Program-made: the position numbers and the translations under genes
Notes under the pieces: model-generated
Database searches by the model: none
The model's input: the letters and a program-made list of their open reading frames with translations, nothing else
Told to the model about the DNA's origin: nothing
Shown here: one piece after another, positions 49,574 to 61,600 of the stretch
Layout: each line of letters begins with the position of its first letter
Numbering within the stretch: the stretch's first letter is position 1
Source: Paulownia fortunei
Taxonomy: Eukaryota; Streptophyta; Magnoliopsida; Lamiales; Paulowniaceae
Direction: 5' to 3'
DNA: 64,000 bases
Assembly (NCBI GenBank): GCA_019321725.1
Contig: CM033114.1
Span: 16,348,278 to 16,412,277, forward strand

Positions 49574-52500
49574 TCATTTTGCACATATACAGGTCCCTAT
49601 CTTGAAGCTCATGGAGAGAATTAGGACCCAAAAAAATATGAAGTAGAACCAACCCTAGAAAGTGTTGAGACAGTCTTCCCTGGAAGTATGCTCAAACTAG
49701 ATTCCAGACTGGCAGAACCATCATCACCTCGTGAAAAGCCAAAAGAAAGAATAATGTTAAAGTTCTCAGGCTTGCCCAATGACTGGTCTCCCCCATTGCA
49801 ATCCGTAGTCAAATTTCTTATTTGAATCATGCCAGCAGTAACATGAACCGAACTGGAAGGTTGAGATAAAGAATTGAGACGAAGAGCTGCATCTTTTGAA
49901 GGAAACTCTGCAGCAAAGGCTGGCGGAGCAGGGATGCTGCCCAACATCTGACTTGCCTGTTTGATGAATGGATACTGAAAATCTGCACCATATGAGAAAC
50001 CAAGTTAGATACCTTAACAATATAATACCACATACAGGGGCCACTGCTATATGGCAACTTAGAACTAGGCCCACAGCTACGGAATAACTAGAGTTTTCAA
50101 AAAATAGGATGACCTTTAGAACCTGATTCATATTTAGCAGAATCTAGCTATCAGATGGTGATGCAGTATCATTATTACTGCTGTCAACAGGTTGTCCATT
50201 CAGCAAACTAGATTGCTCAGTTCCGTCATTCAGTTCCTGGCATAAAACTTCAAGTTAGAGTACTGTTTTTTTAAAGTGAGAATGTAAAAACGAAGAAATT
50301 CAAGTTTTACATTACCTCTGGAGGAAGCAATGCTTGATCAGAAATAAGGTCCTCACTTCCCAGCATCATTGAAGGATCAAAGAATGTAAGGTACTCCTCA
50401 AGCATGTCAAAAGCAGAGGTATTAGTTTCAACAGGATTTTGATAGATCATTAGCTTCAAGGAATCCTCCATTGCCATATGGAATGTCATCAGAAGAATCC
50501 AGGAATGGTTCATCAAGTAAGTAATCCAAATCATCAGAATTCCCGGACTTGCTAGATTCACCAATATATTCATGCTTGACTGCTCTTACATCCATATCAA
50601 ATGGAACAGGCAAATCATACAAATTCTCATCCTCACACAGCTCAAATTCACTATATTGTTCACCTGCGTTCAACAAGAGCTTTGGGTGTCATTTACAAGA
50701 TTCTGCAGTTTCCTCATCGAAGTTGCCATCTGCAGATTGGACATTCAATGGAAGAGGAGAAGCATCGGATGGTACATCTGATCCAAGAATCTGGCATAAA
50801 AAACATTTAGCAGAAGATGACAATGGAAATAGTACTACCGCATAACAAAGGCTTCTCAAAGAATATCAATTATATGCAAAAATGACTATTTCGTAGATGA
50901 AGATACTGCACACCAGACACAATTTCATGATTTCAAATTCAAAAGCAATGCTTAGAGTAGCTAAGGCAATAAGAAATGTTAAATTAAGATATTTTAACCT
51001 TAGTTCTTACATTAAAATCTTTTTTCCCTTAATTTTTGGTTTTTGTGAAACAGAATAAACATAACAGGATAGACAAATATATCATCAATAACAGCAAAAA
51101 TACTAACAAGAAGGTTCCACAAAGTAAAAATGAATAACCGATAATTACTGAGTACATGATAATTCATTAAACTCAGCATACATCTGACAGCAGTTTTTGA
51201 GACTTCACATAAAAAAGAAGTTGGAACGAGGAAGCATGAACATATAACCATTAAACGGGTTAGGTTCCGTCTTCCACTGTAGCAAAAGTCCAGGTTCCAG
51301 ACCAAAAAATAAAAATAAAAATAAAAAACATGTCGCAGTGGCACTATATCAAAATAGTCACTCCAGAACTCCATTAGTGAACTACCGTGGTTGCTAAATT
51401 TTTTCATGCAACATTTTCTTCTTCATTTTTCACTAAGCATTCCAATATTGCATTTGTCTAACTCCCAAGATTATAAAAGTAGCTAAAGATGTCTGAGTCT
51501 CCAAGGCAAAATCACAACAGAATGGTACATGTATGTCCCCTGAATTGTTGACTGTTTTAAGTTTTGGACTCATGTATAAAATCCCAAAAAATACCAAGCT
51601 ATTGCGATGCACAATTTTTCTTGTTTAATTGATCCTAAATGTATAATTTGATTTTTGGTCCAACAAGTGATGTGGACAGAAAAGATGGAAGTCTCGAGTC
51701 TGTATTGATATTCACATGTTTTGTAGTAGACAGTGGAGGAGGGGGACTTTATCTTTTGAGGAAAAACTATAATGGTAAGAGCACAAACCTGCTCAAGATC
51801 ATGGCCATCCAAATAAGCATCATCGCCAAAGTCAACCTCCTCTGCAGCCTCCGCTTTTGGAACCAGTTCCAACTCATCATCCTCCCATTCCTCTTCCACA
51901 AATGGTGCCCCGTACTGTTCACCATTTTTCGGCCCTGAACCACTCTTCTGAAAGACTCGGCAAAGCACAAATGCGTCCTTTTCCACCAAAATATATAGCA
52001 ACAGTTTAAAAAAGGTCGAGAATTTTAATAACAAATCATCCTCCAAACCGGTTCTCATATCATGATAATGAAGATTACAATAATCATAAATTGTTGTAGT
52101 AATAAAATGCTGATAATAGTAACATTAACGATGGGAACAAAATAATGATATTATCTCAAGAATGAAAAAAAATCAATTATCTTTCTTTTTTATGTCGATT
52201 AATCAAAACTTGCTCCAACATCCACCTCCCAGAAATCAGTTACCACATCATTTTCTTTCTATCAAGCCTATCCCAAAGTTAAGTTTCCTTGGCATCGTTT
52301 AAAAACATGATATGGGGCATAGTTAAAAAATACGATACAAAAGCAACACAATGATCATGTGTTCCTACTGAACAATGCCAGCTCTCTCCAACTCCAAGTC
52401 AACAAGCCTGTACTCATGCATAACCCAGTTAGTTCTCTGCCCCTTTGGCGCACGGCCACTGTGATAAACAAGAGTTTTCTTCATTCCAACAATTTGTGTT

Positions 52501-53961
52501 TTATGGTAGACAGCCCTGTCCTTTCCAGTTGTCTTCCAATATCCTTTGTCAGTGGCTCGGTTGGTCCTTGCTCCATTACCATACTTCTTATCCAGCACAC
52601 TGAAGAAATACCACTCCAAATCTCTAGTCTTCAGCTTCGAAAGCCTAAAACCATCCCACAATTACTATCACATTCATTTCAGACTTGGAATGATAGAAAA
52701 CCAATTCAATGATGCCACAACAGTAATATTACAAGCCTCAGTAATTAAATCGTACATACATGCACAGCGATAAATGGTTGTGTATGGAAATGTGATCAAT
52801 TTTGTCACACATGATTTAATACCTTGATTATCAATTTGAGGTATAAATTGGCTAGAATAGAGAGCAAGAGTGACATGACATGGGAACATTCAATTGAAAA
52901 AGAACAAGCAAACCATTGGACCTTTTTCTTTAGTTCTAGTCTGAAGAAAAAACATAATCAAGAATATTCAGGAACATGCTCAAGGGAAGAGTTCTAGAGT
53001 TTATGAATTATTTTGCTTTCTTTTTCCATAATATTCGGGTCTAAAAATATGATATGCATCACTTGTGCAGCAGATAAATATAGAGAGAATATTTACACCT
53101 CACATTATTCATTCCCCATACAGCTTGACTAATAACTTAGACAACCTTGCTACCACACGGATGAAAAACTCTATGTAAATGGTATTCTTCAAAACGATGG
53201 ACATAGCTAGAAAAACTGAAACTTGAATGGTAGAATAACCATAGGTCCATATTCAGTCTTAGGGGATAAAATCTCAACTGCTCAATCTTAGGCAATACTG
53301 GGTAATAGTGCTATGATATCCTGGCAGAAAACCCAATATCAGAAATCAGATATATTTAATCCAAAACAAGCAGATAACTCGCTATATTTAATTCGATTGC
53401 AAGATTCACTAGCAGAAACTGTCTACAGGCTCGCGACACAAACATAAAAAATGCAAAAAAGAACCACAATTGACAACAGAGAACCCCAAACCACAAAAAT
53501 TCAAAATTCTCCAAGGAAAAATATCACGATAAAAAAAACAGCCAAATTGAAGAGAAAACATTAGGCACCCACAACTAACAAAATAGGCATTCATTAGTAC
53601 ACCATCCCTAAAAAATTTATCAACTTTATACTCAAATCACTCCACAGAAAGAACCCTACTTCTACGAAAAATCCAAAAAGCACCAATAGCTGAGAAACAT
53701 TTGACAAAAAACAAATCAACAAATACAAAACAAGTGAAGAGAAGAGGGGTTCCTAGAGGGCATACTAGGAAGATCCCAAGGCTCGGCCTTGTAAATATCG
53801 ATATCAGAAATCGCATCGAATCGAAAACCCTTGCCGCAGACTTTTCGCCTCAAATAGTATCGCACCAATTCTCGTCCGTCGGATGGAACCGGAAACCCGC
53901 GCGCCAGCAGACTCGACGATCCCGAAGATTTCTTCTTGCTTGCAATAGATTTCATTTCCAT
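49574..53961 (-). CDS. Membrane-tethered NAC transcription factor (NTL; ANAC053/ANAC078 group), with apparent homopolymer frame errors
   Basis: Six coding exons on the minus strand: 53766-53961, 52368-52644, 51789-51977, 50316-50790, 50123-50236 and 49574-49982. The NAC domain shows [18 protein letters not shown] and [13 protein letters not shown] (exon 1), [39 protein letters not shown] and [12 protein letters not shown] (exon 2) and [20 protein letters not shown] (exon 3). Exons 4-6 carry the acidic activation region and [13 protein letters not shown], then [20 protein letters not shown]. The last exon, in a shifted frame, ends with a hydrophobic anchor ([16 protein letters not shown]). The family is released from membranes by proteolysis under stress. 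ANAC053/078 control proteasome-stress and oxidative or high-light responses. Nine one-base length changes at mononucleotide runs or splice sites must be allowed for; then the protein is about 553 residues, normal for the group. A true pseudogene is the alternative. Confidence 0.85.
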
Positions 53962-55675
53962 ACATAAAATTGATCGAGAGTTTCTTGAATTTTGAAGATT
54001 TAGGTTTCTTTGGGTTTGGGTATGGGGTGGAGGGGGGGGCGGCGGTTAATGGGGTGGAAAAACGGTGTTGCCATTGATTAATAGACTCTTGCAGAAGAAG
54101 TAGAGGAAAAAGTGAGCTTGGAAAAACAGATATCTACATATAAATATTTGATTATTAATATATTATACTATGAAAGAATCTGGATAATCCGTATTAAGTT
54201 TGGGTTTGGGTAATCGGTTGTGACATGAGCTTGGTCAACGTGAGCACGTGGATACCGCGCAGAAATGATGGCGGGTATGGGTCGATTCGGTAGATATTAT
54301 ATTCATGAATTTAAAAAATATACTTGAAATTAATTTAATTGTTAATCGAGTTGAGTTTGAATGAATTTTAATTGAATTGAACATGAATCGATTTTCATTA
54401 GTTTGATTTTGTTATACATATTTGTTATTTTTTCATTAATTGAGTCAAGTTCGAGTAGAATTTTAAATTTTTATCGAACGAAAAAATATATTCAAATATG
54501 ATTTGTTAAGTTAATGAATTGAATTCAAACGAATTTTTAATGATTAATTTTAAATCGAGTATCGTAATTTAACTCGTTTGTCAATCTACTTGTATCCTGT
54601 GTTTTATTTAAAAAAATATAAAATATTTTATATTATATTTATATTCTCAATGCACATATACTAACAATATCATGGACTCAACCAATTCAAATTGGTATGA
54701 ACACAATGTAAAAATTTAATATTATGGATCAAATTTCTATTAATAAGATTTATTTTTTCAGCAAAAGAGGACGCTCAGTTAATAAGATTATTTAATAAAT
54801 TCTGAATTTTAATAAATTTTGAGCAATTGATAAGATATATTTACAATCAAAATACTCTTATTTCTTTTAAAATAGCTACAAATAATACTCTAATTACAAA
54901 AAATTAATTTTATTTCTAAAACTATATCCTTATTTAATATAATGGTATAAAATCACAATAATATTTATAATACACACGACGTATTATTATTATTTATCGA
55001 ATACTTTTATAATAGATAAATATTCTATTATATAAAAATTGAAATGTCGGTAATGGTAATGTACCCGATAATCAAACGTAATATCTCAAATATGTGAAAC
55101 CACTCTCCTTGATTTCATTTAGATAATATAGAATTTTTATTAAAAAAAAAAAACTCAATTAATTAAAGCTAATACACATAATTAATTAGTAATTATTAGT
55201 ATTGAAAAACACCTAAATTGGCAGCATATGAAGAAATCCGGGTCTGTGATTCGGGTTCTTGTCTGATTCAGGACCACCAATAAAAGAGAATATAACCCGG
55301 CAATTTTGAGGAGCGATGATATTTCCAGGGAGACTTTTTATTACCAGAAAGTTTGCAGCATCAGTGTGTTGTGCCTTTGGCAGTACGCTGGGGTGCATTG
55401 GTGTGACGATAGAAAGATTGTAGTTTGTTTCCGTATTTACGCCGTCGTTTTGTGGTGGCGCAAGCGCATCCGTCAACAAACGGAGCGTGTTGTTGGTGTA
55501 TGTGGTTTGACTAACGCCAGGTAATAGGAAACTACTACCACAAATTATTTTAATCTTTAGGGGGTGGAATGTTCTAGATCCTTTTTTTTTTTTTAAATTT
55601 TCTTGGATAAGTTTTTTATATTTACAAAGTCACCCCTTATAATGTTTCATGACAACATTATCCATACATTTTTCT
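53962..55675. other. NAC promoter region and intergenic DNA
   Basis: About 53962-54300 is the likely 5' UTR and promoter of the NAC gene. The part at 54300-54600 has repeated GAATT/CGAGT words of the kind left by diverged non-autonomous hAT repeats. A less AT-rich island at 55213-55520 holds an 88-codon minus-strand frame whose product I do not recognise. Confidence 0.4.
54245..54250. promoter_or_regulatory. G-box upstream of the NTL-type NAC gene
   Basis: CACGTG, in the context GAGCACGTGG, lies about 285 bp upstream of the ATG. It is the core of G-box and ABRE-type sites. A TTGACC W-box core (read on the minus strand) lies about 10 bp away. Both fit a stress-regulated gene, but use is not shown. 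Confidence 0.4.
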
Positions 55676-55678
55676 TTA

Positions 55679-56938
55679 GGGCTTGTTTGGTACATAGAAA
55701 AAGCCTTTTCGGATAAAAGAAATTGTTTTAATTTGGACTAAGAATGTGATTAGCTAAAATTATTTAAAATAGTTTATTATGTACCTGCATATTATGGAAT
55801 ATTTTTTAAAATTCATAAGAAGTTGTTGTCTTATCATAAAATAAATATTTAAAATATTTTTTAGGCAGTCGATTTGATTAATTTACTAGATACAATAATG
55901 AAAAATTGAGTTACCTTTTTTCAAAAAAAGTATTGAAATCGTTAAAAAAATATATTATAAATTTGGTCGAAAGAATAAATAATTTCTCCATATTGTAGCA
56001 GATGGACATTTATTTAAGGATAGAGGAAGTATATGATATATGCCTAATATTATTAATATACAATATACAACTAAATGCAATATATGATACTTTAATATAA
56101 GATCTAATCTATTTTATAATATACATAATTATAATTTAACTTGTATATATATATATATATATTTGTATATTGTTTTGTACATTACATTTGACCACATATA
56201 TAATACCTATTAACCACAATTATGTGCCTACATTATTAATCATATACATATTAAGTATGTTCATATAATTTACACTGATATATATATATTGTATTTTCTT
56301 ATATATGAATATAAGTATATAAGATGCATTACTATATATAATATCTATGTGGTATAATAACTCATTTTGCTTTATCTAGTTCGACTTATCATAAAGTTTT
56401 ACATGAGAGTCGAGAACAAAAAATTCTATTTTTAATATTAATGCCTTCAAAATAATGCTGTACATTATTTCTTAGATGGCATAAATTAAAATTTCTTTTA
56501 AAAAAAGTTTACGCAATATTTGATGTTATTTTGAAAGAAGATTTTCACTCCCTAGAATAAATTTTTGCAGAAATGGAACCAAACATTTAAACCTCAAAAA
56601 CAATTTTTTTCTTCCTCAAAATATTTCAAAAACACTCTAATCTTTAATATATATATATATATATATTTCAATTCTTATATTAATAAAAATATATATATTT
56701 ACATCTTCCAATCATTATATTAAATATAAATATATATTTTTCAATCTTTATTTTAATACAATCATAATATTTAATAAAAAAAAAACTTGATTTGACATCT
56801 CTGATCAAATAAAAACTTACATAAAAAAGACATTTGCTTAAAAAATGCCTTTCGCAAAATAAAACCAGATATCCTTTCATTTTCATACGTTACCTAATAT
56901 ATTTATCCAAAACACTCAAATTAAGACCAAACAGAGCA
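55679..56938. mobile_element. Non-autonomous PIF/Harbinger-like element, 1.26 kb
   Basis: The left end reads GGGCTTGTTTGGT and the reverse complement of the right end reads TGCTCTGTTTGGT, resembling the GGGCCTGTTTGGT ends of plant PIF/Harbinger and Tourist elements. The element is flanked on both sides by TTA (55676-55678 and 56939-56941), the target duplication of this superfamily. The interior is AT-rich with several (TA)n tracts and no transposase frame. A transposase source of this superfamily is present in decayed form at 5.7-6.8 kb, but direct relatedness was not shown. Confidence 0.6.
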
Positions 56939-56941
56939 TTA

Positions 56942-58690
56942 AATTTTTAGACACATGGAAATATGCTATTCTTCAACTCATTTACTCAGTAAAAACAAGA
57001 AAAAAATAGCAGATATCACAACTCACAAGGTGTTGAACACTTCCAAGTTCCAACTATTTTCTATTTGAATAGGACATGTTGTCTTGAGGGTCAAGTTTGG
57101 AGGCTCAAAGACCTCTCAACGTACCTCTTTTGACCAAAAATTGCGCATGAGATGCAAAATAAGTTTCAAGAACTGTTTATTAATTAAAAGATTAAAAAAG
57201 AATAATACCCACATATTTATATTTTCTCACTAATCAAACATTAATAAATGAGCAAAATTAATTAAAATTGAAGATACCAAGTTATTAGACCGAGCACTTC
57301 CTGCTATATGCTATAAAAGTCCAATATGTTAGCAATTGAGAAAATAAAATGTAATGACATTTACCAACACCACCCAAGCACTAAGTTTGACCATTACTTA
57401 ACCCAAGTTTTTTATCAACACTAAAAGCAATTGTTGCTAAAAAAAATAAATTGTTGCTATATTATACTTAAGGGCCAACAATTCTCTCCCCTATTAAAAT
57501 TTGGGTCATTCTATAGAGGAGGACCGAGTATTTTTCACCACCCATCTTCACATAATTCAACGGTCTTGATCTTGGATGGACCGAGTATCGCATTTTATCC
57601 ATCCAAGAATTTCACCTAGCAATTTCTTTAACATTGACTCTCATTTCTATAGTAAAATATGAGATTTTGATCATTGCCCAAGACCCAATATTTGAACCCG
57701 TGCGACCATTCAAATACCAAGTATCGACAAAGATCGAAATGGAGCTTACTATTATTCAATATCGTGTCTCTCTTTATACCACTCAAATATCATGTTTCAA
57801 TTATATTCAACCCATGCCTATAGCCCACAGGGCCACTGCAATTTTCATTTGTAAGAGTTTCTTTCGTCTTTTTCTACTTTTCTTTCTTTAACATTAATTG
57901 GATGATTTTGAAAGGCCGCCTTCACTTTCTTGTCCATTTTTCTGAGTCAAAAGTATAGAGATATACTCTCATCTCATGGTCGAATCAATTTGTATGGAAA
58001 TCCAGAAAGACTGCTTTACCATACAGAAAGTGAGGCAGGTTGCTGCAGCTTAGATCACCTGCCCGAAAGAGTGAACCATTGAGCTTCCAAATGAGGAGTG
58101 TATCTGTGTTATTCGACAGGACTTTCTTCCTCGTACTTACGAACTAATATACGAGCACCTGCTGCTGATACCATATACAACCGAATCTTACATATTCAGC
58201 GCTCATCAATCATGATACCAATCGTTGTTAAAGAAACACCTTTGTTCATAATCTGTCCCACAGCCGACATATCCTCGCAGCTTCCATAACCGAATTTTTA
58301 TCTCAAATGAACTCGTCCAAGTCATCTATATCATTGAGACCTTGAAGGGCCTGGTCCAATTGCATAGCTGTACAATTCCCTGGATCTGGGACCATGAGCT
58401 AATAGATAAAATCCCATTATGGGAGCAGCATAATCAATATTCAGAATGTCAACTTTATTCAAGTAAGTTGATTCAAAGAGAGAAAAGAGTATCGTCGACA
58501 GATTCATTCTTCGGACTACACTACACTACAGAGAGATTATATAGGAGCCACAAACAGCTATATATCTCTAGGGACCAGTACTCATCTTCCCTGTTCAGAA
58601 AAGCATACAGAATTGAACTGTGATGCAATGGAGATGGGAGCCGGCAACTAAAAAGCCATATTACATGGATGCCGCGGATATCTTGCCTTC
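56942..58690. other. Gene-free stretch downstream of the second NAC gene
   Basis: No gene was recognised. The right part, about 58000-58690, is less AT-rich and may include the 3' UTR of the second NAC gene, which is read leftward. Confidence 0.4.
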
Positions 58691-61600
58691 CTAGATATGT
58701 CTTTTTAAGTCTTCGTTTTCTTTGGCCAAGATGTCAATGCGAGATTGAAGAATGTTGATCATCGCTTGGGCTCTCATCACTTCAATCTTCAACGTCTCCC
58801 GCTCCATGGAGACGTTTAGGATCTCATTCTCTAGATTGCTGATAAACTTCAAATACCCAGGAGGCACTGATTTCTCTAGGTTGGAAGAATCAAATGTAAG
58901 CGGGTTGACTGGATGATTTTCTTTGGGCTCTAGAGGTTCTAATAAAGGAAATTCCAATAGTGCAGAGGAAAAATTTGTCGTCGTCATCATTGTAGGAGGA
59001 TCCTGGCTTGTTGTTGTAGAATCTTCGGATCCATTTGCATGGCTGGAGTTGGGATCATCATGCTTTGATCTTTTAGTTTGAGCTAAAGAGAGAGGCTCAG
59101 GGTCTTCTGATCTCTCCCTCTTGCACATAAAAGGAAGACTCTGCAACCCAATTGGATTCTCAATCTGGAGAGGAGCCATGCTGAGAGGCTGTGTGTCCTG
59201 TTACAAATTTGAGGTGATGGTAGCTTAGCATGCATAATAAACTTTAACTTAATGTGAATGAAACAGGAAAAAGTTACTCTTTTCAAGACAGCGACCAAGT
59301 CCCAATATTATGATTACAGGGAGAGCCATTCAACAAACCTCTACATATAGTAATAAAAAGGCATAGATGTAATTATTCTACATCTTCCTTCCTACTTCCT
59401 CAATATATAAAAAATAAAATCAAAATTATATACTAGAAATACACTGCAGCAGCATCTTACTTCAGAGTTTCCAGAAGAGATTGAATTGCGCACTAATTTA
59501 GCATGTCCCACTTTTGTCTTCATATAGATTCACATGTAAGAAAGATTCCAGATATCATGCTATAGTAACTGTAGTATAATATTGAAAGACTCGTCATATA
59601 TCCACATCAAGCCCAATTTTTGCAGCAAATCATCAATGTTCCAAGAAGGGTACTCCTTTTAGCACATAAGACAGTTTACTCTTTTTATTTTCTTTCTCTC
59701 TTCCTACTTCTTTATTATAATCTTGCAAGATCAAGCTAGTAATGGAAACTTTCCTTAATGAGTCAAAGACCTGTAAAGAATTTAGACATTATAGATTTCA
59801 TGGCATAAAATCATCAGATATTTCCTTGACTACTTAAACTCATATAAGAGTAATAATCAGCAACCACTAAATTGTCAAACTGTACCCTAATAATTAAGAA
59901 ATACTCATTGGCCCTAGCCTTCCAAGCCCCCACCCCCCCAATTGGACCATATTTCAGGTGAGAGTTGACAAAGTGAGAGTCTGGTATAACTGCTGATTTT
60001 TTATCCTCTCAATTCTATTGGCTACTGATCTTCCGTGTCAGACCATGCACGTTAATAAGGTAGAATTTTTGGAAGAAGATGAACATTTTAAGACAAGAAA
60101 TTGTTCTAGACAAGTCAAACAACAAATGAAGGTTCAATCCCATATGGAGCAAGTATTTCGCAATGAGCCCACATCCCATACGCAGCAAGTATTTCTCATT
60201 GAGCCCATGCCATGCTGAAGCAAAATGGTGTAACTGCATCCCATTTTTGTGCTGGGAAGATCTGCAAGCTTAATCTGCAGGATATCACATTGTAGTTAGG
60301 AGCAGATATGTTTCTCTTCCTTGGTTAGCACACATATTATTACCAATTTTGTAATATCCAAATTCAGCAACCCACTGGCCAATACAGCAAGGTTAGATAG
60401 TGAAGATGCGTCTCAAAATGTCTTCCATGCATGGAACACATGCCTCTTAGACAAGTCATCCTGCTTTGTCACGGAAAAAGGAGAGAAGACAGCGAGTCTG
60501 TTCTACCTGGAACAAGACTCACTTCACGTTTCTTTGTGCAATGAGGAAAGTAGTATCAATAAATGGAGAAAGGGTGTAACTCCCCTGGATGAATTGTCTA
60601 GCAGACTATAGACAGACAAAAAGGTTGACCCGACTTCTAAATGAAATTAGTTTTTACTACAAAAAGTAAGACTTGAAACTAGATAATGGCATCTTTTTTG
60701 CAGTTATAGAAGGAATAAGATACACATCTTCGGCTCCAATGACAAAGATTCTGAAATTTCTCAGTACTAGCCCCAGCAGCAAAAGATATTGCAATAAAGC
60801 TCAGCACACATAGCTTTCAACCCAGGACGAGCATAAGTTCCTTTTATCCTGTTATTACTTGGTTTTGGTTACAGTTTAAGATACAACAATGCTGCATGAT
60901 GGAACATTTACTAGCTTAATCAATTACAATTTTTTGAGAAGAAAATGGACATGCAAATTCTAAATGAACTTCGTACAAGCAAAGATGATACCCCTAAAAG
61001 AAAGTAAACTGAATATATTAAAGAAAAAGTTTAGATAACAAACCTGATCAAGATCAGTGCACTCAACTCGTGTTTCATCACCATTGGCCACATCATCTTC
61101 AGCGTCTCCTCCGGGAACCACGAGTGGTGCGTCTTCATCCCATTCCTCTTCAACAAATGGGGCATACCGGTCCCCATTGGGCGGTCCTAGACCACTCTTT
61201 TGGAAGATTCTACAGAGCACAAATGCATCCTTTTTCCTCACAAAACAACAAAAAAGGAATTTCTCTTAAGATTTATAACTTTCATGCAAAGATTTGAAAG
61301 AAAATAATAAAAGCACTGAATGGAAAAGTAAAATCACATCCACACCTGTGAAACTCCAGCCCTTTCCAGTTCCAAATCACAAAGCCTATACTCATGCATT
61401 ACCCAATTTGTTCTCTTGCCATCAGGAGCTCGCCCACTATGGAAAACAAGTGTTTCTTCATTCCTATAGTTTGGTTTTTATGGCGCACAGCTCTATCCTT
61501 CCCAGTTGCTTTCCAATATCCTTTTCCAGTGGCACGATTCAGCCGAGACCCATTGCCATACTTCCTATCCACAGGGCTGAAGAAGTACCATTCTAGATCT

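Noticed and set aside
49574..53961. Calling the NTL-type NAC gene a pseudogene
   Set aside because: All lesions are run-length changes and the rest of the sequence, splice signals and membrane anchor are conserved. Error is more likely, though not proven.
58342..58623. 93-codon plus-strand frame beyond the second NAC gene
   Set aside because: It has no domain, no homologue I recognise and lies in the probable 3' region of the minus-strand gene.
60321..60611. 96-codon plus-strand frame inside NAC intron 3
   Set aside because: No features were recognised, and minus-strand readings of the interval give no NAC-like exon either. Phase agreement between exon 3 and the last exon needs no extra exon here.
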